64,000 nucleotides of DNA from Sesamum alatum (taxonomy: Eukaryota; Streptophyta; Magnoliopsida; Lamiales; Pedaliaceae), in NCBI GenBank assembly GCA_034509735.1, contig JACGWO010000011.1, positions 25,032,979 through 25,096,978 on the forward strand. Reading direction: 5' to 3'. Positions within the stretch are counted from its first letter, which is position 1. The number at the start of each line of letters is the position of its first letter. The notes below the pieces were generated by a model. It searched no databases and was not told where the DNA came from. It saw nothing but the letters and a program-made list of their open reading frames with translations. This document shows, in pieces, positions 1 through 10,829 of this stretch. The translations under genes were made by a program, and so were the position numbers.

Positions 1-64
1 AATTTTTGAAACAACGAGGGGGTATCCGTAATTATATCAAACCTCCCGATCATTGCAATTCACC
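1..64. mobile_element. Right half of a small MITE, cut by window edge
   Basis: The first bases contain GAAACAACGAGGGGGTAT followed by a TAATTATATCAAACCTCC stretch and end near TTCACCC. The same order occurs at 36216-36278, in the right half of the MITE inside the SPPL gene. This is therefore a second member of that family, with its left half outside the window. No coding capacity. Confidence 0.6.
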
Positions 65-337
65 CTTTCTTTTAATCAAAAAACATGTCAAAATCTGCGC
101 CTTTTATGTTTGGACCGTACCAACCTGGCTCCGGCTCGACTTAACCCCGTGTATGTACAACTCATGATGTCCACACCGATCATTTCTGAATCAATAGTTC
201 ACGTGAAATCTTACAGCGCGGGATACATATAAATACTAGAATTCCATGTCCCAAGTATAAATTTTGACACCCTAAATACTCATACGACATTAATATTCCT
301 ACTCTTACGATTTTAAAAAATTAATATACAATATATT

Positions 338-821
338 TGATGTGGGAAGAAATATAAAATAGACTAAAAAAAATAATAACAAAAAACATTATATATGAGG
401 CCACCTTTAAAAGACCTCGTTTATGAGGCCACCTCTAAAAGACCTCCTTTATGAGGCCACCTCTAAAAAAGACCTCCTTTATGAGGCCACCTCTAAAAAC
501 ATCATCTACGAGGGCCACCTCTAAAAAAACGAGGCTACCTCTAAAAAAGCATCAGCTACGAGATCATCTCCAAGAAACATAATCCACGAAGCAATATAGA
601 GAAGAGATTTTATCATATGAGAGACGAGGGGATCTCTTCATTCCCTAAAGATCGCCCATTTACCCGCTTGAAAGAAAATCATATGTACGAGGCTAGCACA
701 TTCTAAACATTATAAATACTCTTCCAAAATCTAAACAGAGGGGAATCTTCTCCACAACTGGAAAGATTCAAGACAACCATCCCATTCTTCTTTTAAGTGT
801 GCTCAAATTCACCCCACATCA
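338..821 (+). repeat. 5' LTR of the non-autonomous element
   Basis: Bounded by TG and CA. At 397-560 it contains at least five head-to-tail copies of a roughly 30-base unit with the core GAGGCCACCTCTAAAA, which also occurs in fewer copies in the partner LTR. A TATA-like TATAAATA lies at 711-718, where an LTR promoter is expected, about 110 bases before the LTR end. From 397 onward it matches 7776-8143 closely. Confidence 0.7.
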
Positions 822-823
822 AG

Positions 824-841
824 TGGCGCCGTCTGTGGGAA
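824..841 (+). other. Primer-binding-site-like sequence
   Basis: TGGCGCCGTCTGTGGGAA begins two bases after the 5' LTR end. TGG pairs with a tRNA 3' CCA end, and this sequence type is a common primer-binding site in plant Ty3/gypsy elements. I do not assign the tRNA. It sets the polarity of the element to plus. Confidence 0.65.
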
Positions 842-1437
842 ACTTCGGATATTTCTTTTGAGTGCGAGAAATTTTGAAAACCCTGAAAAAGCCAGAATGA
901 TAAAAAACTAAAAGAGAAAAAGGCAGAATAGAATTCTCGAGGGACCCCAATCTCCATCTCTGTTTTCTCTGTTCTTCATCAACATCAGTATCTAGAAAGA
1001 AATTTGGCAAAGCAAGAGCTCTGTGTGAATTCTTGGTTTGATTCCTTTTTGGTTGCCGAAGTTTTGATTTTAGCTGATTCTTTGCTGCTGCCGTTGAGAG
1101 AAACAGAAAAGAGGAGAGATGCAAGTTTCACGCCTTAGCCGCTACGCCGCCACCGTCTGGCTGCCGAAAAAAAATTCCGGCACGTCTCCAGCCACGCGCA
1201 GCGTCGACAGGAACTTTTCCCCACGATCTTGCTCACAGTACCGTGCGTGGGCTCATCAGAGCCTCGACGTGCCCTCACGCTCCTCCTGAAGTCATCGCCG
1301 TTTTTCGCCCACTTTCTCTCTCTTCAATTTCCGGCGTTGTTCGAGTGACCCACCGACAACCGTTTACACCGTGGGACTCCCCGCACCCTGGCGAGCACTT
1401 CCGTCCAACTCAATCTCATTTTCATCGACATATACGG
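842..1437 (+). other. Internal region of the non-autonomous element, left part
   Basis: No retroviral domain is visible. The stretch is GC-richer than its surroundings from about 1130 to 1420. A short open frame at 1243 reaches the insertion site and would continue at 7009 if the nested element were removed. I recognise no protein in it. The last five bases (1433-1437, TACGG) are the target duplication of the nested chromovirus. Confidence 0.5.
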
Positions 1438-1963
1438 TGTAATGTATTACGCAGAAAGGGGGTGGGAAATCATAGAGAATTTAGGAGATGAGAGATAGAG
1501 CAAAAGATTGTAAAAATTCTTCATTAAAAATTCAAATGTGCCCAACTTTCAATACATAAGAAGAGTCTGAAATTACACTTGACAAAAGAGGAAACTAGCT
1601 AAAACCCTAATGGACAGAAAAGATGAAATTCAATTGCCATTCTTCTTCCTCAGCTCAGGATTGGTCGTCTGCCACAAAAGTGAACTGGAGGCTGGTTCCT
1701 TGAGCGGCACATCTCAGAGGCTCACTCCTTCCTCGCCACGTAGTTTCTTGTCGGCCGCCTAGGTGGTCCCAAGAAATCCCCTTTTTCCAGCAATTTTTGG
1801 GCTATCAAGATTGAGCCCTAATTTCTCTGAAACGGCATCATTCAGGTCACCTAATTCAAATACGCCCCCAATTTTAATTGAACCCTCAATCGGACGGTCC
1901 CAATCATCCTTCTTCATCTGACGGTCAATGCTTAAAGTCGTGTTATCACCAGAAGTCGTGACA
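1438..1963 (-). repeat. 3' LTR of the chromovirus (minus orientation)
   Basis: Begins TGTAATGTATTACGCAG and ends GTCGTGACA on the plus strand. It aligns along its whole length with 6483-7003, with scattered substitutions and small indels (for example about eight bases near 1809-1816 are missing from the other copy). Some divergence means the insertion is not very recent. Confidence 0.9.
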
Positions 1964-1980
1964 TTCCCCTTTGCTTTTTT
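1964..1980 (-). other. Polypurine tract of the chromovirus
   Basis: Read on the minus strand this is AAAAAAGCAAAGGGGAA, directly before the LTR that begins TGTCACGAC. Its position and base content are those of the plus-strand primer of an LTR retrotransposon. Confidence 0.75.
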
Positions 1981-1989
1981 AGACCTTGT

Positions 1990-2611
1990 CCCCAAGGATC
2001 AAAGCCCGAAAACTTGGCTGCAATGGCATGATAATCTTCCCATATTGCTTGCTTGCGGGAAGCATGGGACCACTGAATTAATACTTGTGGTACTCCAACA
2101 TTGTTTCTAGGAATCAGTCTCCTAGCCAGGATAGCCACCAGATAAACCTTATAAACTTCATCTTCAAGCTCATGAAGATCAACTGAAGGGAAATATTTGG
2201 CCCCGATTTTTTCTTCAATAAAGACACATGAAATACTGGATGGATTTTTGAACTTGAGGGTAAAGCCAATCTGTAAGCAACATTCCCAATCCTCTCCAAC
2301 ACCTTGTAGGGTCCAAAGTACTTGGCAGATAGTTTCAGTCTTCTCTTAAGGGAAACAGAAGTTTGTTTGTAGGGCTGTAACTTCAAGAACACTTCATCTC
2401 CTACCATAAATTCCCTTTCAGACCTCTTTTTGTCTGCATATTGCTTCATCCTCAATTGTGCTTGCTGTAAATTTTCCTTCAACAATTGGATAACTTTAAC
2501 CCTTTCTTGCATAAGTTCTTGCACCTCACTGTGATAATTCTGCAAATAAGGCCCAATGTTCAGTTGATGACGGGGATACCCATACAGTACTTGAAAAGGA
2601 GTAATCTTCAT
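1990..2611 (-). pseudogene. Integrase C-terminus and chromodomain, broken
   Basis: The minus strand encodes the integrase C-terminal region, with the family motifs FLKLQPYKQ, FGPYKVLERIG and HPVFHVS (2611 to about 2220). After a frame break follows a chromodomain-like segment (about 2138-1990) with QVLIQWSH, the aromatic W of IWEDY, and FDPWGQG. In chromoviruses this domain reads chromatin marks and steers integration. The frame breaks between HPVFHVS and the chromodomain show decay. Downstream the frame runs into the LTR. Confidence 0.8.
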
Positions 2612-2665
2612 GCTGGTACGGAAATTAGTGTTAAACCAAAACTCAACAAGAGTCAGCCATTTAGC

Positions 2666-3343
2666 CTACTGCTTAGGCTTTTGGTGACACATGCATCTCA
2701 AATAATTTTCAAGGCATTGATTAACCCTTTCTGTCTGGCCATCACTTTGAGGATGGTAGGCTGATGACATATCCAAGGATACCCATGATAGAGTAAACAG
2801 TTCCCTCCAAAACTTACTGGTAAAAATCTTGTCTCTGTCAGTCACAATAATGACAGGAAGGCCATGCAATTTGTAGACATTATCAAAGAACACCTTAGCA
2901 ATGTTGGCTGCAGTATAAGGATGTTAAAAGGGTAAGAAGTTGGAGTATTTGGTTAACCTATCCACAACCACCAGGACTGATTCATTCCCTTCTGAGTTGG
3001 GCAATCCTTCCACAAAATCCATAGAAATACATGACCAAGCTTGGTCAGGTATTGGGAATGGCTGAAGTAATCCAGGATAGACACAGTTCTCATGCTTAGC
3101 TCTTTGACACGCTTCACACTCATTGACCCATTTTTTAATTTCTTCCTTTAATGTAGGCCAGAATAAAAGAGATTTAACTCTTTGATAAGTTCCATTTATT
3201 CCTGAATGTCCTCCAAGAGCTGAGTCATGCATATATTGGATGACTTTGTTTCTGATTCCTCCATGACTTCCCACACAAATTATGTTCCCTCTTCTCAAAA
3301 TTCCCTTATCATACTTGTAATCTGGATATGATTGTGGGTCCAC
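2666..3343 (-). pseudogene. Integrase zinc-binding and catalytic core
   Basis: The frame from 3343 to 2924 carries the HHCC zinc-binding module (H in GGHSG, later CEACQRAKHE) and the start of the DDE core with SMDFVEGLP and VVVDRLTKYS. The frame from 2893 to 2666 continues with VTDRDKIFTS and HPQSDGQTERVNQ, which contains the catalytic glutamate. A stop separates the two parts near 2900-2924. The acidic catalytic positions remain recognisable, but the open frame does not. Confidence 0.85.
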
Positions 3344-3352
3344 TGACTTAGC

Positions 3353-4053
3353 TTATAGGATAGTCTGGAACAGTGTGTTCCCTTCATAGTTGTCCTGTAA
3401 TTCCTGCATCCACAATGGTACTTGGGTGGTGATAGCACTGATATGGACATTAGTTAATTCATGCTCCAATCTAGAAAGAGCATTTGCAGCCCTGTTATCA
3501 TTACCCTTCTTGTACTGAACCTCATAACTGAGCCCCAGAGGTTTAGTTATCCACTTCTGCTGCAATATTGAATCCACTATCTGATCAAGTATGTGTTTCA
3601 AGCTTCTCTGTCCGTTCTGATGATGAAATGGTTCCCTTGTAACTAATGTTTCCATTTGGTGACAGCTAGCAATAAGGCAAGAAGTTTCTTTTCATAGGCA
3701 GACAAACCCAAGTTCTTTGTAGCCAATGCCTTGCTCAGATAGGCAATAGGCCTTCCCCCTTGCATGAGAACAACCCATATTCCCCTTCCACTTGTATCAG
3801 TCTCAACAACAAAAGGTTGAGAGAAGTCTGGCAGGGCTAAAACATGAGCACTGGTCATAATTTTCTTCAGCTGATTGAATGCAATTTTGGCTTCTTCATT
3901 CCACTTGAATGCATCCTTTTTGAGTAGTGAAGTTAGGGGCTTACGAATGAGTCTATACCCCTTGATAAATTTTTTGTAATACCCAGTAAGACCAAGAAAT
4001 CCTCTCAGGGCCTTGATAGTGGTGGGAGTAGGCCACTTCTTCATACACTCCAC
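3353..4053 (-). pseudogene. RNase H domain segment
   Basis: Two overlapping minus-strand frames (4053-3643 and 3655-3353) encode the RT thumb/connection (GFLGLTGYY, RKPLTSLLKK) and the RNase H module, with TDTSGRGI in place of the usual DASG-like motif, then RPIAYLSKAL. The second frame ends in the linker RAANALSRLE. The change of frame at about 3650 is a disabling mutation. Confidence 0.8.
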
Positions 4054-4055
4054 CT

Positions 4056-4639
4056 CTAGGGGTCAGTAGATACCCCTTTCTCTAAAATCACATGTCCCAA
4101 GTAATCAATCTGTAGTTGAGCAAAAGAACACTTGCTCTTCTTGGCATAAACTTGGTGATCCTTGAGTAATTCAAGTACCAGAGACAAATGTTGCAGATGA
4201 GATTCCCAATCCTTGTTGTAAACCAATATATCATCAAATAAAACAAGTACAAATTTCCTGAGATGAGGCTCAAACACATGATTCATTAGTGCTTGAAAAG
4301 TTGAAGGGGCATTACATAATCCAAAAGCCATAAGCAAGAATTCATAGTGCCCATTATGTGTGATGAACTAGTCTTAGGGATATCCTCCTCCTTCATCCTG
4401 ATTTGAAAGTATCCAGACCTGAGGTCTATTTTTGAAAAATACTTAGCCCCATGCAATTCATCTAATAATTCATCAATAACAGGTATAGGGAAGCTATGTT
4501 TAACAGTCAGCTTATTAAGATACCTGTAGTCTATACATAGTCTCCACCTTCCATCCTTTTTCATTACAGGGATCACTGGTGATGCAAATGAACTTTGGCT
4601 GGATCTAATGATTCCATTGCTCAACATTTCTCTGACCAT
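4056..4639 (-). pseudogene. Reverse transcriptase, frameshifted
   Basis: The first frame (4639-4286) holds [31 protein letters not shown] and [13 protein letters not shown]; the second frame (4337-4056) holds [11 protein letters not shown] and the catalytic box FDDILVY. A shift near 4340-4350 separates them. F in place of Y before the DD pair is common in plant gypsy RTs, so the box itself is not evidence of inactivation; the frameshift is. Confidence 0.88.
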
Positions 4640-4801
4640 ATTCTCAATTTCAGTATTCTGTCCATAGGCATACTTGTAAGGATGTTGCTTCTAAGTATGG
4701 CATCTGGAATGAGCTCAATGCTATGCTCAATGGTCCTGGTTGGAGGTAATGAGTGTGGCTCTTGGAATATGACTTCGAACTGCTGCAGTAAAGTAAGTAT
4801 C

Positions 4802-5427
4802 TTAGGATTTCACCTTCTCACCTTTTCCTTCCTTAGTAGCTGAGAACACCTGTCCACAGACCCCATAGGTTCCCTTCCTCAAAACAGTATTCAAAGAATG
4901 TGCTGATAAAACCTTAGAATCAACCTTGCTGGTGAGAGCATTTAAGGTCACCTTCTCATCTGATCTATTGATTGTCACTTTCATCTGATGGAAATCCAAT
5001 ATCACTGGGTTATTGGCACTAAGCTAGTCACAACCTAACACAAAGTCACACCCTCCTAACCTCAGTACTCTCACAGGATGAGAGAACTGGTGTCCTTGTA
5101 TCTCCCAACAGAAATCCTTACATATCAGCCTGCTCAGGATCTTGCTACCCTCAGCCACTCTAACCACAGTTTACAATCAAGCACCCCCACAACGTTTTCA
5201 TCAATGAAACAGTGGGTACTTCCACTGTCAATCAATATGTGTACCTCTTTATCATTCACCAGCCCATTGACCCTTAATGGGTTTCCACTGACATTCCCAC
5301 ACATGGAACTAACAAATATGGTGATATCATCTTTCTCTTCTACCTCCTCCAGCCCTTCAGTTTGGCCTGTATCTTCTTCATAAGCTTTGGCCTCTTCCTC
5401 ACTCATAAACATATAAATCTGTTTCAC
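4802..5427 (-). pseudogene. Retroviral-type aspartic protease region
   Basis: The frame 5427-5134 contains the protease active-site motif LIDSGSTHCFID. The frame 5005-4802 contains the downstream ILDFHQMKVTI segment that links protease to RT in this family. A stop lies between them. The enzyme would cleave the gag-pol polyprotein. Confidence 0.75.
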
Positions 5428-6458
5428 TTTGCATCTATGACCAGGTGTATAAGGTTATCACACCTGTAGCACAAATTCTTCTCCTTTCTAACCTTGACCT
5501 CAGCCTCAATTAAATACCTTCTAGGTGGGAAGTTGGGTTTAGAGATTTGGTTTCTGCTTTGGGGTTTGAAAAGAAGTCTAGGGAGGTTGTTTTTGTATGG
5601 CTGGTTGGTTTTTTTGAGTATAGCATTAACTGAGAGTTCTTGCTGTCTAGCTAGGGTAATGGCTTCACCAAGTGTGGCAGGCCTTAGTGAGATGACATTT
5701 CCCTTGATTTCCTCCTTAAGACCACTTACAAACTTCAATCTAAAGAACTCCTCACCTAAGTTTTTATTGAAGATAAGCATTTGATCCTTCAGCTCCTCAA
5801 ACTTCTCCAAATACACATCAACAGTAGTTTCTTGCTATAATCTGTTGAACTCAAACATCACTCTTTCACTGTTTAAGTTCTCAAATCTGTCCAAGACTGC
5901 TATCACCAATTCAGCCCATGACAGATTTTCTTTCTTTTCCACATAACCGTGGTACCATAACTCAGTCTTTCTCTCAAGGTAGATAGATGCAAACGGAACC
6001 CTTTGATCCTCAGGAATAGGAATCATCTGAAAGTATGTAGTACATTTTCTGATCCAAACCCTTGCATTATCCCCATCAAAGTGAGGAAACTCTATCCTGT
6101 TAATAGCATCATAGTGTTTGGAATGCTCTTGGTTTGTGTTATCATTTCTGGTAGTTTGAAGAGTGGTGATACGGGAGGAAGATCCCTTCTCAACAGAAGC
6201 TGTCAATCCTTCTCCTAAGATAGACTTGTTCCTATTGTATTGTTGTAATTGCTCAGCAATACTTTGCAGTTGTTGTTGCACAGCAGCTACTGCAGAATGC
6301 AGCCCTTCATTTGCTTCCATCATTCGATCAAGCCTTGAGTGAATCTCATCTTCACCCGCTTGTCTTTTTGCCCTTTCATCCATTAACAGAAGCTCAGTCT
6401 TCTTTTGAGCTTCATGTAGCTCTTTCATACGAGTTCCATCCGCAATTTTTAGGTCCAA
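5424..6458 (-). pseudogene. Gag capsid and degenerate zinc knuckle
   Basis: Minus-strand frames 6458-5835 and 5816-5424 encode a coiled-coil-rich N-terminus (AAVQQQLQSIAEQLQQYN), the capsid region (RIEFPHFDGDNARVWIRKC, LVIAVLDRF) and the segment before the nucleocapsid (GEAITLARQQE). The zinc knuckle starts CYRC, but the expected later His/Cys positions are lost (NLIHLVIDAK). A stop at about 5820-5834 splits the gene. Confidence 0.82.
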
Positions 6459-6462
6459 GGAA

Positions 6463-6482
6463 GGTCTGGCTCTGAGGCCAAA
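6463..6482 (-). other. Primer-binding site of the chromovirus
   Basis: On the minus strand TTTGGCCTCAGAGCCAGACC starts directly after the LTR end. It resembles TGGTATCAGAGCC, the common initiator-methionine tRNA primer site of plant retrotransposons, with two changes in the first six bases. Confidence 0.7.
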
Positions 6483-7003
6483 TGTAATGTATTACGCAGA
6501 AAGGGGGTGGGGGAAATCAGAGAGAATTTGGAAGATGAGAGATAGAGCAGAACATTGTAAAAATACTTCATTAAAAATTCAAATGTGCCCAGCTTCCAAT
6601 ACATAAGAAGAGTCTGAAATTACACTTGACAAAAGAGGAAACTAGCTAAAACCCTAACGGACAGAAAAGATGAAATTCAGTTACCATTCTTCTTCCTCAG
6701 CTCAGGATTGGTCGTCTGCCACAAAATTGAACTGGAGGACTGGTTCCTTGAGCGGCGCATATCAGAGGCCCGCTCCTTCCTCGCCACGTGGTTTCTTGTC
6801 GGCCGCCCAGGTGGTCCCAAGAAATCCCCCTTTTCCAGCAATTTTAGGGCTATCACCCTAATTTCTCTGAAACGGCATCGTTCAGGTCGCCTAATTCAAA
6901 TCCGCCCCTAATTTTAATTGAACCCTCAATCAGGCGGTCCCAATCATCCTTCTTCATCTGACGGTCAATGCTTAAAGTCGTATTTTCACCAGAAGTCGTG
7001 ACA
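6483..7003 (-). repeat. 5' LTR of the chromovirus (minus orientation)
   Basis: Direct partner of 1438-1963, with the same TG and CA ends. The plus-strand flank is TACGG (7004-7008), which completes the target duplication. Confidence 0.9.
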
Positions 7004-7008
7004 TACGG

Positions 7009-7775
7009 CAAGCCCCAAATCTAGACCGTTCTTCGATTTTTCCGTCCACTCCATGTCCGGCCGACCCACCACCTGTGGCCACCTCCATTCGACTCGCCAT
7101 AGGCCGGCGAATCGAACGCACCAACATACATCCTATCTTCTTTTCTGGTGTTGTGTAAATAAACGGGAGTAGGATATGGGTGTGGTTTCATATTGGAAGA
7201 AAGAGAAAAGCACAGAGTGAGAGAGTCTTGAACCAATTTTTCATTTCTAGAGAGAGAAAGATGAGGGAAAGGAATAAGTGTTGAAGAAAAATAATTGAAA
7301 CAATAAGGGAGCTCTGAAGAAATTCGAGGCTGGTGATGCGGGATTTTTTTGAGGTTAGGCCTCTCTTGATGCGTGCGTAAGTATATATGTTAAGTTTATT
7401 TATATATATCTGCTATATATGTTGCTGTGTATATTTGGTTTAAATATGTAAGCGAATCCTTTGTCTATATATGTATACTTATAGTGTACACCGAATGGAA
7501 TACTAAGAACTGCTATTTGTTTGGTTAAATCAACTTAAAGAATTATAGTTTAATAAAGTTTCCTATTTAATCAGTTATAAATGAGAGAGACCAATTTAGC
7601 AAAAGATTTTACTGTCGTAAGTTTTGAAGAGTGAAATCCTAGCTTAACTAATTTTGGTGTTCTAAAAGGTAATTATTAATTTCTAATTTTACTCCCTACA
7701 TTCAATTTCTTTAAAAAAAAAAAAACAAAATTTTATTGGAAATTGATTGCTCTGGTCATGTTCGTTTTTTATCTA
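7009..7775 (+). other. Internal region of the non-autonomous element, right part
   Basis: This continues the host element after the nested insertion. It begins GC-moderate, with a purine-rich patch at 7248-7330 (GAGAGAGAAAGATGAGGG and similar), and becomes AT-rich from 7370. No retroviral domain is seen. The purine patch could be a displaced polypurine tract if the right LTR really begins further left than the recognisable 7776. Confidence 0.4.
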
Positions 7776-8143
7776 TGAGGCCACCTCTAAAAAAGACCTC
7801 CTTTATGAGGCCACCTCTAAAAACATCATCTACGAGGCCACCTCTAAAAAACGAGGCTACCTCTAAAAGAGCATCAGCTACGAGATCATCTCCAAGAAAC
7901 ATAATCCACGAAGCAATATAGAAAAGAGATTTTAGCATATGAGAGACGAGGGGATCTCTTCATTCCCTAAAGATCGCCCATTTGCCCACTTGAAAGAAAA
8001 TCATATGTACGAGGCTGGCACATTTTAAACATTATAAATACTCTTCCAAAATTTAAACAGAGGGGAATCTTCTCCATAACTGGAAAGATTCAAGACAACC
8101 CTCCCATTCTTCTTTTAAGTGTGTTCAAATTCACCCCACATCA
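7776..8143 (+). repeat. 3' LTR of the non-autonomous element (recognisable part)
   Basis: Matches 5' LTR positions from about 455 to 821 with few changes, including the GAGGCCACCTCTAAAA repeats, TATAAATA at 8033-8040 and the end CCCCACATCA. The upstream ~60 bases of the 5' LTR have no clear counterpart before 7776. Confidence 0.7.
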
Positions 8144-8148
8144 ATATT

Positions 8149-8560
8149 CAATAAAAAAGTATACTATAATTCGAAATAGAAAATTCAGTCAATACAAACT
8201 TTATCCAAAGAACTTCAACGCTCTTGAGGTTGAGTGTGCCATGAAAAAGAATACAATGAAAATGACTTGTGAATATCTTTTCCAAAAGAGACTTATTACT
8301 TTAAAATATATTTAGGCCATTTGAGATTTCTTCTGCTGGTGGAAAATTGATATTTTTTTCATTTTTTTAGTTATTTGTAAATTTAAATTTTAATAAAAAG
8401 AAATAAAGGGTGATGTTTGAGGAGTTTGCACAGTTTATAAACCATAATAATTTATCTCTCTAGCAAGACAAAATCATAAATCAGATAAATCAAAATGGAC
8501 GATACCTCAAATCACGGACCATTGCTTCATATGCCTCATCATTTGATATTGATCATAGAG
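8149..8560. other. AT-rich intergenic DNA
   Basis: AT-rich sequence after the ATATT target duplication. I see no gene, RNA gene or terminal repeat pair here. Confidence 0.4.
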
Positions 8561-8564
8561 ACAT

Positions 8565-9115
8565 GATTATGTGTTTGTCACAAACCTATCGTTTGCGGAA
8601 CTGATGATACTTGCACGTGCCCTACATCAATTGTAACTAAGGAATTTGTACGACTTATAAGCTTGCATACACTCTATCTCATAAGAAATTAACACTTAAT
8701 TCAATAAGATTAATTATATTTTTATCAAAATAACACATAGACATTAGAGATTTAAATACTTCATTAACATTTGGTGTTGAATACTCCAATATCATATTTA
8801 TGAACAATGAAAAGGAGAAAAGTGTACTTCTAGTTACTACAAAACTTTAAAATACAAATTCACCAAAAATCTAATATTTATGTAATTATGTAGGTCGAGC
8901 TCCCGACTCAAGACATTGGATGTAAAAATGAGGTCATGTGTTTGTTACAAGCCTATCGTTTAGGATACTGATGATACTTATATTCATCACACATCAATTG
9001 TAGAGAAGAACCTTGTATGGTCCCAAGCCGATCATTTGGGAAACCAATGATAATTTATACGTGTCCCACGTCAGTTGTAATTGATAAGTCTATATAGTTT
9101 ATAAGCTTGAATACC
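8565..9115. repeat. Three degenerate copies of a ~90-base repeat
   Basis: Related blocks at about 8570-8670, 8935-9005 and 9020-9110 share the order TTTGTYACAARCCTATCGTTT, TGATGATACTT, CAYRTCAATTGTA and TATAAGCTTG. Spacing is irregular. They look like an old, internally repeated LTR or MITE, but I could not find a terminal pair. Confidence 0.4.
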
Positions 9116-10829
9116 TATTCTTCTTGATTTTAAACGTCTTTTCAGAATAAATCATGAAACTGATAAAAATTAAAATGGATAATACATAAGAACAGGACAT
9201 GATAGCACTGCTTGAAACCAAACAATATTACTTGTCAAGGTATATGTTGGGCCATATAACTCAATCAAATGAAGAAAATTTAGCTCTATTTCACATGTAT
9301 GGCTAGTAGCATCAATTAATAGATGTGTGTGTTTGTGTGTCAATCCAAATTCTACCCCTCTGCAATTCAATAATGACGCTTGTCTCCCCATCTGACACAT
9401 GCATCACAAAAAAGAGTCTAGGTATAGCCATTGTTTCCCCAACCAGTGTTTGAGTTGGGCATTAATTGAAATTTAGTTGGGTAAATAGTAATTGGTCCTT
9501 CAAATATGTCACTTATCTGGATTTGATCTCTCACGTTTATCCACCATTAAACTTATTCCCTCATATTGAAAATTTCATCAAATATGGTACTCGCCATAAC
9601 TAATGAATTTGTCAAAATGAATAATAAAAAATCGTGTAACTGCTCAAGAAAATTTTAACCCGTGCACATTCGTTGAATTTGGACTTGATCTCGACTCTGA
9701 ATTGAATTAAGTTCAAATTCATTTAATTCTAATTTAATTGAATTTATGCTTACTTAAGCCCATAATGTTTAATTCAAGTTCAAATTCAATTAATTCCAAT
9801 TGAGAATTGAGATCGAGCTCAAACCTAAGCCCAAATCCACATGACAAATGAAGACAAGATTCATTGAATATAGACAATGTTTGTCTTCATTTTAAAATAA
9901 AATAGCAAGATGTGACTTTGTTAGGATTTGTCTATGTAGAGGGGACAACAAGAGATGTCAAGACAAAAATTGTCCCTGACTTGCTTGTGTCTTGATTCAA
10001 TGTATGTTGTTCTAGCTCATATATATATATATATATGAGGTTGGATCATTGCAACGAAGTTTTTGATGAGTTCATATTCATTTTCACAAAGCTAGAAGGT
10101 CTAGTTCTCTCTCTCACTTTCTCTCTTGCTCGTGGTCAACACCCTCAAAATACATATGATGTATTTCTTATGCTAGAAAGTCAAGCCCTTATACTTGCTC
10201 TCTTTCGCTCCAAAAAGAAAAGTGTTCTCTTAATTTTTCTCCATGGATCAATAGTTGATCCACCATAATTTCGTAACACTTACTAGCATAGGGTTATATG
10301 AGTTTCTATCATATTTGGTGTAGACTATCTTTAGAGGGAAGACACCTTGCTGGAGGACTGGAAGCCGTAATCCACCGTTAGCTTCGATGGGATTATTCTT
10401 GAGAATGTCACATCCTCTACATCAACCGGATTGGACCAAAGCTTGGTATATCTAAACAATTCAATTAACTTTTTCATGCATGAAATCCCCATTGTAGTAG
10501 CAATGAGATAGGCGTTTTGATCGATAATTGCAATTTTGTATTTTAACTAAAATTTTAATTTTCATTGCGTTTATTGTTTGAGGGCCGATACGAAACTAAC
10601 ATATATGTCTTGTTTTCAATTTTTTTATTTCATCACAAGTGTGTCCATCCCACATTGAAAATAAAACTAATCGGGGGTGCAAAAGAGTTAAACACTTCAC
10701 AATAAGTGTGGCTCTGAGATTTTAAATCCTTATTCATTAACATGAATATGCATTAGGATCTAACTCGATTATCACTTGATGCCCATAAAAATGGACTAAC
10801 CTAAAGAGACCAAAGCGGCCCACATAGAA
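9116..10829. other. Intergenic DNA without recognised gene
   Basis: Contains an (AT) run at 10020-10036 and palindrome-rich AATTGAATTTAAG-type sequence at 9690-9830. The stretch 9900-10640 has LTR-like features (pyrimidine tracts, TCTCTCTCACTTTCTCTC at 10108-10125), but no second copy or target duplication was found. Small open frames here match nothing I know. Confidence 0.35.

Larger units (their letters stand above)
1438..7003 (-). mobile_element. Reina-like chromovirus (Ty3/gypsy), degenerate, nested
   Basis: Two direct LTRs (1438-1963 and 6483-7003) enclose 4.5 kb. TACGG flanks the element on both sides (1433-1437 and 7004-7008). On the minus strand the order is primer-binding site, gag, zinc knuckle, protease, RT, RNase H, integrase, chromodomain, polypurine tract. 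This order, the C-terminal chromodomain and the total size of about 5.6 kb fit the Reina group of plant chromoviruses. The single gag-pol frame expected for the family is split by several stops and frameshifts, so this copy cannot be autonomous. Both boundaries are exact to the base. Confidence 0.92.
338..8143 (+). mobile_element. Non-autonomous LTR retrotransposon, interrupted by a nested chromovirus
   Basis: The element starts TGATGTGGG at 338 and ends CCCCACATCA at 8143, an inverted terminal match, with ATATT duplicated at 333-337 and 8144-8148. Two related copies (338-821 and 7776-8143) flank an internal part. A primer-binding-like site follows the left copy. Without the nested insertion the internal region is only about 1.3 kb and shows no gag, protease, RT or integrase, so it is a non-autonomous element probably mobilised by a gypsy-type partner. 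The right LTR lacks the first ~60 bases seen in the left copy, so its inner boundary is uncertain. Confidence 0.7.

Noticed and set aside
397..560. Regular ~30-base repeats that could suggest a CRISPR array
   Set aside because: Plant nuclear context, no distinct spacers, and the repeats lie within an LTR that has a partner copy.
9170..9400. 76-residue minus-strand frame
   Set aside because: No domain, and it lies among degenerate repeats.
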